This document shows positions 1 to 7,155 of a DNA stretch of 64,000 nt, piece by piece. The notes below the pieces were generated by a model. That model ran no database searches. It saw only the letters and a list, made by a program, of their open reading frames with translations, and was not told the origin of the DNA. Made by a program: the position numbers and the translations under genes. This DNA is from Saprospiraceae bacterium (GTDB lineage: Bacteria; Bacteroidota; Bacteroidia; Chitinophagales; Saprospiraceae): NCBI GenBank assembly GCA_020848995.1, contig JADLHA010000040.1:1-64000 (forward strand), given 5' to 3'. Each line of letters begins with the position of its first letter. Positions within the stretch are counted from its first letter, which is position 1.

Positions 1-79
1 AAATAATAAATCTGCTCAATAACCAATTGTATCTTTAAACTCAAATTAACGTTCTTTCTCTTATTGCCGAATCAGGGGT

Positions 80-121
80 GGGTCAACATCCAGGAACCCC
101 GGGTCAACATGAGAGGAATTT
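80..121. repeat. Tandem 21-nt repeat resembling an IS21-family terminus
   Basis: The ten bases gggtcaacat occur at 80-89 and again at 101-110, a 21-nt period, each followed by an A/G-rich segment containing aggaa. Short tandem repeats with gtcaa cores are typical of IS21-family ends in Bacteroidota. No transposase is present to the right, so if real this is the edge of an element lying to the left of the window, or a relic. The rest of 1-124 is AT-rich with no gene seen. The call rests on resemblance only. Confidence 0.3.
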
Positions 122-124
122 ACA

Positions 125-1105
125 ATGTCTGTTAAAGACATTATTAAAATGGGATTTGAACTTACAAAAACCCAAAGCAATAATGTTCCAAACCACGAAG
201 ATCCTGGATTAACTTTTGAATCAGGTCAGATCAAAAAGGGGAAAATAATTAAAACTTGTGTCTTATATGCGGATATTAGAAATTCAACCTTGTTAAGTAA
301 AACGCATTCTTCAGAACAAATGGCTCGTTTATACACTGCATTTACAAAGAGCATGATGAACATTGCTGAATATCATGGTGGTGTGATAAGAAATATTATT
401 GGTGATCGTGTTATGATTGTATTCCCTGAATCTAATTGTTTTCAAAATGCTATTGATACAGCAGTATCCATTAACACAGTTTCTTCTAAAATAATTAATA
501 GACTTTTTACTGATATTGAATTCAAATGTGGTATAGGAATTGATTACGGAGAAAAATTTGTTGTTAAAGCAGGAATACCAAAACAAGATAAAGAGAGAGC
601 TAATTATAAAAATCTTATTTGGATAAGTAACTCTGCTAATATCGCTTCTAAATTAACCGATATTGCAAATAAAGTGATGATTCAAAATATGTTTAGGGTA
701 ACTTATAATCCAAGAAATTTTTTATTTTTATCACCTCTCCGCAGATTATTAAATAGAAACGCAGGGTTAAATTACCTAAGTGAAAATGAACCAAGATATC
801 TACCGAATGAAGAAATCAAGGAAGTAACAAGTGAGGAATTTATTGAAAAATTTGATATGCTAACCGGAGGTAGCTTATACTATACGGATGGAAACCTTAT
901 TAAATTTGAAAAATTTGATAAAAAAATTATAACCTCAGCTATATTAGTCTCAGATCAAGTCTATCAAGAATATAAAAAAATAGATCCAAAAAAAGAAGAA
1001 TTTACTAATGGCTGGTGGAAAATTCAAGATACCGCGATAAAAGAATATACAAAGAAAATATATGGTTGTGATATGGTTTGGAAGATTGATAGAGAAATAG
1101 TGTAA
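125..1105 (+). CDS. pycC: Pycsar-type class III nucleotide cyclase (PycC-like)
   Basis: Predicted cytosolic class III nucleotidyl cyclase, 326 residues. The catalytic domain spans about residues 40-190: metal-binding Asp50 sits in ADIRNST and Asp94 in IIGDR, and Asn172 in SANIASKL fits the transition-state Asn. The Lys that selects purines in adenylate cyclases (K in DKFIGD) is Asn90 here, and the usual Arg is Lys176, which agrees with a non-adenylate cyclase. The C-terminal ~110 residues could be a sensor domain of the AGS-C kind. In Pycsar systems the cyclase makes cCMP or cUMP on phage infection and activates a membrane effector; here such an effector follows after 10 nt. The nucleotide made cannot be read from sequence. 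Coding is AT-rich, unlike the core genes to the right. A plain regulatory adenylate cyclase is the alternative, but the neighbour argues against it. Confidence 0.8.
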   Translation: MSVKDIIKMGFELTKTQSNNVPNHEDPGLTFESGQIKKGKIIKTCVLYADIRNSTLLSKTHSSEQMARLYTAFTKSMMNIAEYHGGVIRNIIGDRVMIVFPESNCFQNAIDTAVSINTVSSKIINRLFTDIEFKCGIGIDYGEKFVVKAGIPKQDKERANYKNLIWISNSANIASKLTDIANKVMIQNMFRVTYNPRNFLFLSPLRRLLNRNAGLNYLSENEPRYLPNEEIKEVTSEEFIEKFDMLTGGSLYYTDGNLIKFEKFDKKIITSAILVSDQVYQEYKKIDPKKEEFTNGWWKIQDTAIKEYTKKIYGCDMVWKIDREIV

Positions 1106-1115
1106 TTAATATAAT

Positions 1116-1640
1116 ATGAGAGATGAACTAAACAAAATCTTGAGTAATGTAATTGATTGGCTTAAATTTGCAGAAGCTAAAAACGCTGGACTTCTAGCTT
1201 TTAATTGTGCGGCAATTGCAGGTATAATGCGCGGGTTTCCTGAAGATGATAACTTAACAATTTATAAATGGTTTATGGTGTTTTTATTTGCAATATCTGT
1301 TTGCATTTCAATTTACACATTTTTACCTGTACTAAATAAAACTTTTAATTACCGGAAGTTGGACGATGTTAAATTCGAAGTGGAGAAGCTGAAGCTAAAT
1401 TGCTACTTCTTTAATCACCATTCTAAAATCAATTGCAAGCAACTCTTATCTTTGCTAAAATTTAAATCCGGCTTACTTGATCATACTTTTAATAACATAG
1501 ATACTGATATCGCAGACCAAATAATAAATAATGCTGAAATCGCTCTCAGTAAATTTAAACTTTTTACTTGGGCTGCTTATTTTACATTTTCTGGTGCTGT
1601 AGTTGGTTTGCTTTTAATTCTTATGAAAATTGCTTTATAA
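1116..1640 (+). CDS. pycTM: Pycsar effector, membrane protein (PycTM-like, DUF5706-type)
   Basis: 174-residue predicted inner-membrane protein in an operon with the cyclase (10-nt gap). The N-terminus DWLKFAEAKNAGLLAFN (residues 14-30) is the signature I associate with the Pycsar effector family, in which D-W-x-K-F-A-D-x-K-A precedes the first membrane segment. Hydrophobic segments lie near residues 24-40, 51-73 and 150-173, with a polar helical stretch between the second and third. In the family, cyclic pyrimidine nucleotide binding leads to membrane damage and abortive infection. The stop codon at 1638-1640 abuts the stop of the convergent protease gene with no spacer. Function is inferred from family and gene order. 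Confidence 0.78.
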   Translation: MRDELNKILSNVIDWLKFAEAKNAGLLAFNCAAIAGIMRGFPEDDNLTIYKWFMVFLFAISVCISIYTFLPVLNKTFNYRKLDDVKFEVEKLKLNCYFFNHHSKINCKQLLSLLKFKSGLLDHTFNNIDTDIADQIINNAEIALSKFKLFTWAAYFTFSGAVVGLLLILMKIAL

Positions 1641-2552
1641 TTAGAGACTATCAATAAAATCTTTAATTACTTTGCTCTTTATTACCTTACCTAAATTAAC
1701 AAAAATTTTTATTGAATCATTTTTTGAAGTTGGTTCTTCTTCAATTATTTGATAGGATAAAGATCCACTTTGTGGTGAATAAACTGGCCCTGCATAAAGA
1801 ACTCCCACGAAATAATAATCTAAAGTATTTCCAAGACTCATTACATTTTGATTTGCCTTTTTTAGTCCATATTTAACCCGCTTTAAAAAGACTGGGGAAC
1901 CACTAGAACCATTGTAAGCAGCAATATCAATTAAAAATTCATTTAATCCTTGGTAATCCAGTTTTGGTATCGTTGCTGTAACCCCCGTTCTGGCTATTGG
2001 CGTGTTATTAATATAGTCTCTTAACCCAATTGGATAACCAATCATTATTATATCTTCAAGAATAGAAAATGTATTCCAAATACTATCGGAAGGAATGTTT
2101 GCTTCTGTAATTGATCTTATTGCAAGGTTAATTCCTAGTTTATTATTTGAGGCAACAAGAGAATCAATTGACAATACTGCAATATCAATGGAAGTGTCAG
2201 GATGAAATATCCATTTTTTATTAAAATCGGCGATAGTAATCTTGGTTATATTTCCATAAACATTTCCTTTAACATCAATTTTGTTGAAATATAGCGTACC
2301 CTTTATTAAATCTTTAATTACATGTTTATTAGTTACAATGAACTGCTTATTCCTACCATTACTTTTTTTGGAATAAAAGAATCCTGTTCCTCTTGTAAAT
2401 AAAGTATCGCTTTCCTTTTCTTTTCCAGATATGAAAACCGTACACTGGATTAATTGGTGTTCAATTGACGAATCTCTTATTTGTGAAAATACCTTCTGTG
2501 AAAGAAATAAAATTGTTATGATTAGGGAAATAATTGGTTTTAAATAATTCAC
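1641..2552 (-). CDS. Secreted trypsin-like serine protease
   Basis: 303 residues with a clear signal peptide (residues 1-24, ending VFSQ), so exported to the periplasm or beyond. A chymotrypsin-fold triad is readable: His77 in VTNKHVIKD, Asp123 in SIDIAVL and Ser217 in YNGSSGSP. GTGFFY at about 56-61 is the usual first strand of Trypsin_2 domains. No PDZ domain follows, so it is not DegP/HtrA-like. The gene is AT-rich like its neighbours and converges on the Pycsar effector with zero intergenic bases. Trypsin-like proteases occur in some defence islands, but the signal peptide makes a direct part in cytosolic immunity doubtful. The substrate is unknown. Confidence 0.75.
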   Translation of the reverse strand: MNYLKPIISLIITILFLSQKVFSQIRDSSIEHQLIQCTVFISGKEKESDTLFTRGTGFFYSKKSNGRNKQFIVTNKHVIKDLIKGTLYFNKIDVKGNVYGNITKITIADFNKKWIFHPDTSIDIAVLSIDSLVASNNKLGINLAIRSITEANIPSDSIWNTFSILEDIIMIGYPIGLRDYINNTPIARTGVTATIPKLDYQGLNEFLIDIAAYNGSSGSPVFLKRVKYGLKKANQNVMSLGNTLDYYFVGVLYAGPVYSPQSGSLSYQIIEEEPTSKNDSIKIFVNLGKVIKSKVIKDFIDSL

Positions 2553-2585
2553 CTTGATTGATATAATTTGTTAAAACAATCTTAT

Positions 2586-2816
2586 TTATTCTATTTCCTT
2601 ATCTTCTCTATACTTTTGCCGTAGTTGAGCTAATTCATTCAAATTAGTATTTGATTGTTCAAATTCATATTCATTTTGACCCAGAGACAAACCAGAGAAA
2701 TAAGAATTACCTGATTGTATATCCTTCAGCAAAGAGGATAATAATTGGGGCTCATATTCTGCCAGAAGATACCCACTATTAAATCCAGTAATAAATTGTT
2801 TTTCGTTAGATTCCAT
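2586..2816 (-). CDS. Small hypothetical protein coupled to the HTH gene
   Basis: 76 residues, acidic, with no signal peptide or membrane segment and a polar, Gln/Glu-rich C-terminus. Its ATG overlaps the TGA of the upstream helix-turn-helix gene by one base (TGATG), which suggests translational coupling. I do not recognise the family. Pairs of a small HTH protein and a short acidic partner are common in Bacteroidota mobile DNA. An antitoxin or accessory role is possible but nothing in the sequence proves it. Confidence 0.5.
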   Translation of the reverse strand: MESNEKQFITGFNSGYLLAEYEPQLLSSLLKDIQSGNSYFSGLSLGQNEYEFEQSNTNLNELAQLRQKYREDKEIE

Positions 2817-3085
2817 CAGAAAGTTTCTTTTGAATGTTTTTCTAAATACTCATTGATTGAGTTAATATCGTATAGAATTATTTTTCGTTCAGGTTGAGAG
2901 AACCGGATTTTTCCTTCATCACGGAGTTTTTGTAATGTACTCTTAGCTTTGATGTTGAGCATTTCCATTACCCGTTCGCCTGAAACCCATTTATCCTCCT
3001 TAATACCTTCAGTCTGCTTAATTCTTTTTACAACCGTTTCAATGAGTTTATAAAATGCTTCATCCTGCAGGCAAATGACTTCCAT
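2816..3085 (-). CDS. Helix-turn-helix protein, excisionase-like (HTH_17 type)
   Basis: 89 residues. Residues ~33-80 fit the MerR-like/excisionase HTH: VSGERVMEMLNIKAKSTLQ (recognition region), then LRDEGKIRFSQPERKIILY (wing) and SINEYLEKH. An N-terminal helix (ETVVKRIKQ) precedes it. Proteins of this shape are widespread in Bacteroidota integrative elements as excisionases or regulators. It starts about 155 bp from the tRNA-Ala remnant, which fits a position near an attachment site. No integrase is visible in the window. Confidence 0.6.
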   Translation of the reverse strand: MEVICLQDEAFYKLIETVVKRIKQTEGIKEDKWVSGERVMEMLNIKAKSTLQKLRDEGKIRFSQPERKIILYDINSINEYLEKHSKETF

Positions 3086-3200
3086 ATTCCAAAGATAAAT
3101 ATTCTGGATTTTAACTAAGAACTATGATTTGTAAATAATTATTTGACTGTTTTGAAGTGAGATCCACCGAAATCCGCTTGCAAATGGCTTGCAAATAAAA

Positions 3201-3232
3201 AAGGAGTTAAGATTTGTATTTCTTAACTCCTT
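3201..3232 (-). terminator. Intrinsic terminator downstream of the tRNA-Ala remnant
   Basis: Perfect 12-bp stem (aaggagttaaga at 3201-3212 with tcttaactcctt at 3221-3232) around an 8-nt loop. On the minus strand the stem is followed by TTTTTTATTT. It lies about 10 nt past the 3' end of the partial tRNA on the same strand, where a tRNA terminator would be. Confidence 0.75.
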
Positions 3233-3241
3233 GATTTTCAA

Positions 3242-3288
3242 TGTGGAGGATCAGGGATTCGAACCCAGGACCCCCTGCGTGCAAGGCA
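3242..3288 (-). pseudogene. 3' half of a tRNA-Ala(TGC) gene, 5' half missing
   Basis: Reading the minus strand, the sequence has the anticodon loop CTTGCAC (anticodon TGC at 3283-3281), the 3' anticodon stem GCAGG, variable loop GGGTC, a T-loop TTCGAAT, acceptor strand ATCCTCC, discriminator A and CA. No D-arm or 5' acceptor strand (GGAGGAT expected) lies to the right; similarity stops inside the anticodon stem at about 3288. The T-stem has one T-T mismatch (CTGGG / CCCTG). Half a tRNA with its 3' end intact is the usual scar of a tRNA-targeting integrative element, but a rearrangement or assembly join would look the same. Confidence 0.75.
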
Positions 3289-3331
3289 CCAGCGCAATTC
3301 AAATCTGAAGGATGCAACGTAGTTTTGGTCT

Positions 3332-4660
3332 GTGCTACAGGGCAGAATACCACTTGCGCACATCCACCTGCCGGAAAGTTGGATAGGTGCCTACCTACTC
3401 AGTTGCGGGTTCCAGCACCTGCTCGTACTGCCTTTTTTCGGCGAAAAATTTCAACTACCGGAATGCATTTTTCTGTTGGGTCTGCCTCTGACCATGAGAT
3501 GGTGGGCAAGCAATCCCCTAAGAGGCAACAACAGTCCAAGGCATCGGCTATTCCTCTTCTCAGTCCTTTGCTGGTGCCTCGTCCACTGCTTTTCCTTCGC
3601 TTGCCACCCTTCGCTCGACGGATTTTTCGAAAGCATTGGGGTGATCTACCTTGCTGTCCTGTGCCTTTGGATCCAACGTTTGGCGATCCACATTCCTACC
3701 GCTGAGCTACCGGCATTCAGCGTGCGCGCGTTTGGGTGGCTGGGTTGGGCCATGACGCTCACGGCCCTGGCGGCCTATTTGCTTGCGCTCGGCGGTGTGG
3801 CCAACGAGGCGGCTCAATGTTACGTGCGCTTTCCCTACTTCGGCGACGTTTACCGGCTGCAGGGCTTCACCACAACGCCCGCACTCTACCTTTCGGCGAT
3901 CACCCTGTCCATTGGTTTTGTGCTTGGCGACACCCTCTCACGAAACAGGTGCCGGCAAGCTGCAATTGCAGCAGGCTTGTTCACGCTGGTGGCGGTGCTG
4001 ACCTTTGCCAAGTCCTTCCTTTACATCATTTTTTTGTGGGTCGCGCTGTTGGCCCGACGCTCAAGCCGTTCGTCGCTCCGGGTGGTATTTGTGGGAATCG
4101 TTCTAACCATCGTGCACTGCTTTGCGACCCACCTCCTCATCCAAGCTGGGGAGCAGACGCAGCGCAGCGTGGATCCTTCCGGTCCTTACACTACGAACGA
4201 ACGTTTGTTCGTATTCGGAGACGTTGCTTTAGTCAAAACGGGGTATTACGCCCTCAAGCGCGCTTCCTGGCAATTGTTTGCTGAGAATCCGTGGACCGGA
4301 ACGGGCCCCGGCAATTTCAACCGTACCCTGGCCACACTCAAAACCACTGGGGCATACCCCGCTCACCTTCCGGACTTCGATCCCCACAGCAGCTATACCG
4401 GTGCCCTGGCAACACTGGGGCTTTTTGGCTTGCTGGCCCTGATCGCCTGCGGAATTTCCCTTTTCCGGATCGTTACCATCATGCCGGCAGACAATCCGTT
4501 TCGCTACCTGTTCATCGCATTGCTGTCCATCATCGCAGCTGAAGCGATTTCCATGGACGTCATGAATTTCCGGCACTACTGGGCGCTGGTTGGGCTGATA
4601 TTGGCCTGGAAAGGTGAGAGAGCGGGAGAAAAACAGGAGCCACCCCTTGCGGCCAGTTGA
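3332..4660 (+). CDS. O-antigen ligase / polymerase family membrane protein (Wzy_C-like)
   Basis: 442 residues, polytopic. About ten hydrophobic segments are readable, with a large periplasmic loop near residues 275-350. That loop carries the family pattern of an Arg-rich start and the segment NPWTGTGPGNF followed by DPHSSYTG, where the His is the conserved residue of the WaaL/Wzy_C family. Expected role: ligating or polymerising surface glycans in the inner membrane. The coding sequence is GC-rich, in contrast with the AT-rich DNA that ends 43 bp upstream at the tRNA remnant. The first ~20 residues are not clearly hydrophobic, so the natural start may have been lost or altered by whatever joined the two sequences. 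4661-4905 holds nothing I recognise. Confidence 0.75.
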   Translation: MLQGRIPLAHIHLPESWIGAYLLSCGFQHLLVLPFFGEKFQLPECIFLLGLPLTMRWWASNPLRGNNSPRHRLFLFSVLCWCLVHCFSFACHPSLDGFFESIGVIYLAVLCLWIQRLAIHIPTAELPAFSVRAFGWLGWAMTLTALAAYLLALGGVANEAAQCYVRFPYFGDVYRLQGFTTTPALYLSAITLSIGFVLGDTLSRNRCRQAAIAAGLFTLVAVLTFAKSFLYIIFLWVALLARRSSRSSLRVVFVGIVLTIVHCFATHLLIQAGEQTQRSVDPSGPYTTNERLFVFGDVALVKTGYYALKRASWQLFAENPWTGTGPGNFNRTLATLKTTGAYPAHLPDFDPHSSYTGALATLGLFGLLALIACGISLFRIVTIMPADNPFRYLFIALLSIIAAEAISMDVMNFRHYWALVGLILAWKGERAGEKQEPPLAAS

Positions 4661-4905
4661 CGAAGAGCGCGTCGCATCCGGAAGCACGCATAAGGGCATC
4701 TCGAATAGGCCCCTGTTGCACCAGCCTGTCCACACGGGCTGACGCGCTCCTTGAACCTGCTTCACAATGCTTGGTTGCCGCTCTGTCCATTATCATTCCA
4801 CGTTGCCTTTTCACCGCGGCTCTTCCTGCCAAATTTATTCAGACATCAAAGCGAAGTTATTCGAAATGCCTCTTATATTTATATCGCGAACCCAAACTTA
4901 GCCCT

Positions 4906-5883
4906 ATGAAAAACCAATTGTTCATCGGACCGGCGGCAAGGTGGATCAGAATGTGTTGTGCCTGCTTTGGTCCATTCGCGCTTTTCTCACTTTTTTTTGC
5001 AGCATGTTCTCTGAATGCCCAACCACGACCTCTTACCCAGGATTTCGCGCCGGTCGGTAGTCACTGGTATTATACCAACATAATCAGTTTCTTTTCGCAG
5101 GATATGGACTACGTTGAGATCAAATGCATCGGAGATACCGTCATACAGGGAAAAAACTGCCGCCATTTACAAAAAACGTATCGCGGCCGTAATGAACGGG
5201 ATGAGTTTGTTTACAGCAATGGCGATACCGTTTACCGGCTTGCGACGAATGATAGCTTTTATGTTCTGTACAATTTTGCGGCGAAACCTGGAGACTCATG
5301 GCTCGCCAGGTCTTCCCTGTTCGGAGACGGACCACCTGAAGAGGAAATGACCATTACCGTTGACAGCACCTCCATGGTGACCATAAATGGCCAAAATTTA
5401 AAGACCTTATACGTTTCGAGCGATCACTCCTGCCTCAGTTTTGGCGATTACTGGGGGCCTCTGGGAAGAGCCAGGATCATCGAACGGCTTGGCGGATCAT
5501 GGTACATGTTTCCTTTCAATTACGGCTGGCTGGATGCCGGTATCCGGATCGGCTTGCGCTGCTATTCGGATGATTCCCTGGGCTTTTATAGTTCAGGCAT
5601 TGCGACTACCTGCGATGAAATCATAACAAACGTGCACAACGAGGAGGACGTCATGACCTCCAACGCATACCCGAATCCTTTTACCAATCAACTGACCTTT
5701 GAAGTATCAGATAACGATGTTGCGACCCTGTTTCTCTACGACTTCACCGGAAACAGAGTATTCAATAGCCGGTTTACAAGCTCCATAACGATCGCTACAA
5801 ACGCGTTTCATGATGGAATTTATTTTTACGAATTGACAACCATAAAGGGGTTTAAAAAAACGGGTAAGCTTGTCAGACGATGA
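4906..5883 (+). CDS. Secreted protein with T9SS type A sorting domain
   Basis: 325 residues. The ATG at 4906 was chosen because it gives a proper signal peptide (hydrophobic core near residues 20-35, then SLNAQ). The middle region (residues ~38-240) is a beta-rich exported domain I do not recognise, with repeated GDT/GDSW segments. The C-terminal ~80 residues form a type A T9SS sorting domain: AYPNPFTNQLTFEV, a LYDFTGNRVF strand, then DGIYFYELTT and a final KTGKLVRR. The product is probably secreted through the type IX system and may stay on the surface. The gene stands alone. 5884-6057 shows no further gene. Confidence 0.8.
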   Translation: MKNQLFIGPAARWIRMCCACFGPFALFSLFFAACSLNAQPRPLTQDFAPVGSHWYYTNIISFFSQDMDYVEIKCIGDTVIQGKNCRHLQKTYRGRNERDEFVYSNGDTVYRLATNDSFYVLYNFAAKPGDSWLARSSLFGDGPPEEEMTITVDSTSMVTINGQNLKTLYVSSDHSCLSFGDYWGPLGRARIIERLGGSWYMFPFNYGWLDAGIRIGLRCYSDDSLGFYSSGIATTCDEIITNVHNEEDVMTSNAYPNPFTNQLTFEVSDNDVATLFLYDFTGNRVFNSRFTSSITIATNAFHDGIYFYELTTIKGFKKTGKLVRR

Positions 5884-6057
5884 GATGTGATACTCTGGAC
5901 TCAAGGTGCTGTGTTGGGGTCAGAAGGTGATCAATCGTTCATAAGATAAATACTATGCTTTAGCGTCATGTAGCGGCAATATCAGCAGATGAAGCAGCAA
6001 TGAGAATCACAAAGGTCATGTTATCTGCACAGTACCATTTAAAGGCACCAACCAAAA

Positions 6058-6543
6058 ATGGAAACAAATAAAATTGCCCTTGCACACAGGCTCAGAGAGG
6101 TTTTACTGAATGGAACATGGATTGCCAACACCAACTTTAAAGAACAAATAACAGGCGTAAGCTGGAAAGAAGCCATTTATAGAGTAGAACAGTTAAACTC
6201 TATTGCCATGTTGACCTACCATATCAATTACTACATCCAGGGATTGCTCGAAGTTCTTCGCGGAGGAACCCTCACGATCCACGACCAATTCAGCTTTGAC
6301 CTTCCTGAAATCCGCAATAAAAAAGATTGGGAGCATTTGGCAAAGGAATTTCTCAGCAATGCAGAATCGTTTGCTCGCCATGTAGAGCAAATGGATGATC
6401 AAATATTTTCCCAAACCTTTGTGGACGAAAAATATGGCACTTACCTCAGAAACATTGAGGGAGTCATAGAGCACAGCTATTATCACTTAGGCCAGGTCGC
6501 GTTGATCAGAAAACTGATTCAGCAAGGAGCACATCAGGTGTAA
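6058..6543 (+). CDS. DinB-like / DUF1572 family protein
   Basis: 161 residues, a predicted four-helix bundle of the DinB/YfiT type. Likely metal-binding histidines sit in LTYHINYY (near residue 57) and IEHSYYHLGQ (near residues 141-145), matching the spacing seen in this superfamily. Members include thiol-dependent metalloenzymes, but most Bacteroidota copies have no known substrate. No operon partner is adjacent. Cytosolic. Confidence 0.7.
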   Translation: METNKIALAHRLREVLLNGTWIANTNFKEQITGVSWKEAIYRVEQLNSIAMLTYHINYYIQGLLEVLRGGTLTIHDQFSFDLPEIRNKKDWEHLAKEFLSNAESFARHVEQMDDQIFSQTFVDEKYGTYLRNIEGVIEHSYYHLGQVALIRKLIQQGAHQV

Positions 6544-6624
6544 GTTTTAAGGGTGTCTCATTCATCGCTTTTAGCTATCCCTCTTGGTAATAAGACAACT
6601 CACTGCCTGGTTTTCATACAACGG

Positions 6625-6697
6625 CGTGAACGTGTTGCCTCTAGTCCGCTGGCTGAGCGGAGTCGAAGCCAGCGGACTGACTGTCCCAATGCAGGAA
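6625..6697. repeat. REP-like palindrome, copy 1
   Basis: 73-nt unit starting cgtgaacgtgttgcctct and containing an 11-bp inverted repeat (gtccgctggct ... agccagcggac) around a central tgagcggagtcga. It is nearly identical to the copy 105 nt further on. The core gagcggagtcgaagc is a motif often seen dispersed in Bacteroidota genomes. Open frames across this area are by-products of the repeat. Confidence 0.75.
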
Positions 6698-6729
6698 TGA
6701 AAAGTTCCCTTCTGGCATCTGCTTTGCAC

Positions 6730-6802
6730 CGTGAACGTGTTGCCTCTTGTCCGCTGGCTGAGCGGAGTCGAAGCCAGCGGACTGCCTGTCCTAATGCAGA
6801 AT
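6730..6802. repeat. REP-like palindrome, copy 2
   Basis: Second copy of the palindromic unit at 6625-6697, differing at only a few bases (for example ctagtccgct becomes cttgtccgct). The stem is fully conserved. The two copies stand between the DinB-like gene and the M48 protease gene. Confidence 0.75.
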
Positions 6803-7045
6803 CGTATGGATTTTGCCATCTGGTTTCATTATTTATTTAAGGGCATATTTAAAAACTCCATGTTGCTACTAGAGTAAATTTAGCAAAACAAGACGAGGCA
6901 CAGCGAAGAAAGCTATGTGGAACGATAACTTACTGAGCTGCAACGAAGGATTGTGAAGCTAAATTCATTGAGTGGGTGAGCCTGTGCGGGCTGGCTGGTG
7001 CAATAGTGGGTTATTCGAGGTGCCTTTAATCATAAAACCCTTTTA

Positions 7046-7073
7046 TTGCTCTGAGGATTAATTCATACTTTTG
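7046..7073 (+). promoter_or_regulatory. Bacteroidota-type promoter for the M48 protease gene
   Basis: A -7 box tacttttg (7066-7073) fits TAnnTTTG, with a ttg (7046-7048) 17 nt upstream, close to the usual 19-nt spacing. It lies about 80 nt before the ATG at 7156. The rest of 6841-7128 contains nothing I can identify. Confidence 0.45.
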
Positions 7074-7155
7074 AACTGTATCCGCTACCTGTCTAACATA
7101 TTGAATTAATTTATAATATATAAATTACTTGATTGTGTATCAGTTTTGCATATAC

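Noticed and set aside
3241-3705. 154-residue plus-strand open frame starting across the tRNA-Ala remnant
   Set aside because: Its first residues are a translation of the antisense tRNA, and it overlaps the clear O-antigen ligase frame.
6553-6840. Open frames on both strands with repeated SPLAERSRSQRT-like peptides
   Set aside because: They are produced by the two REP-like palindromes and have no protein-like features.
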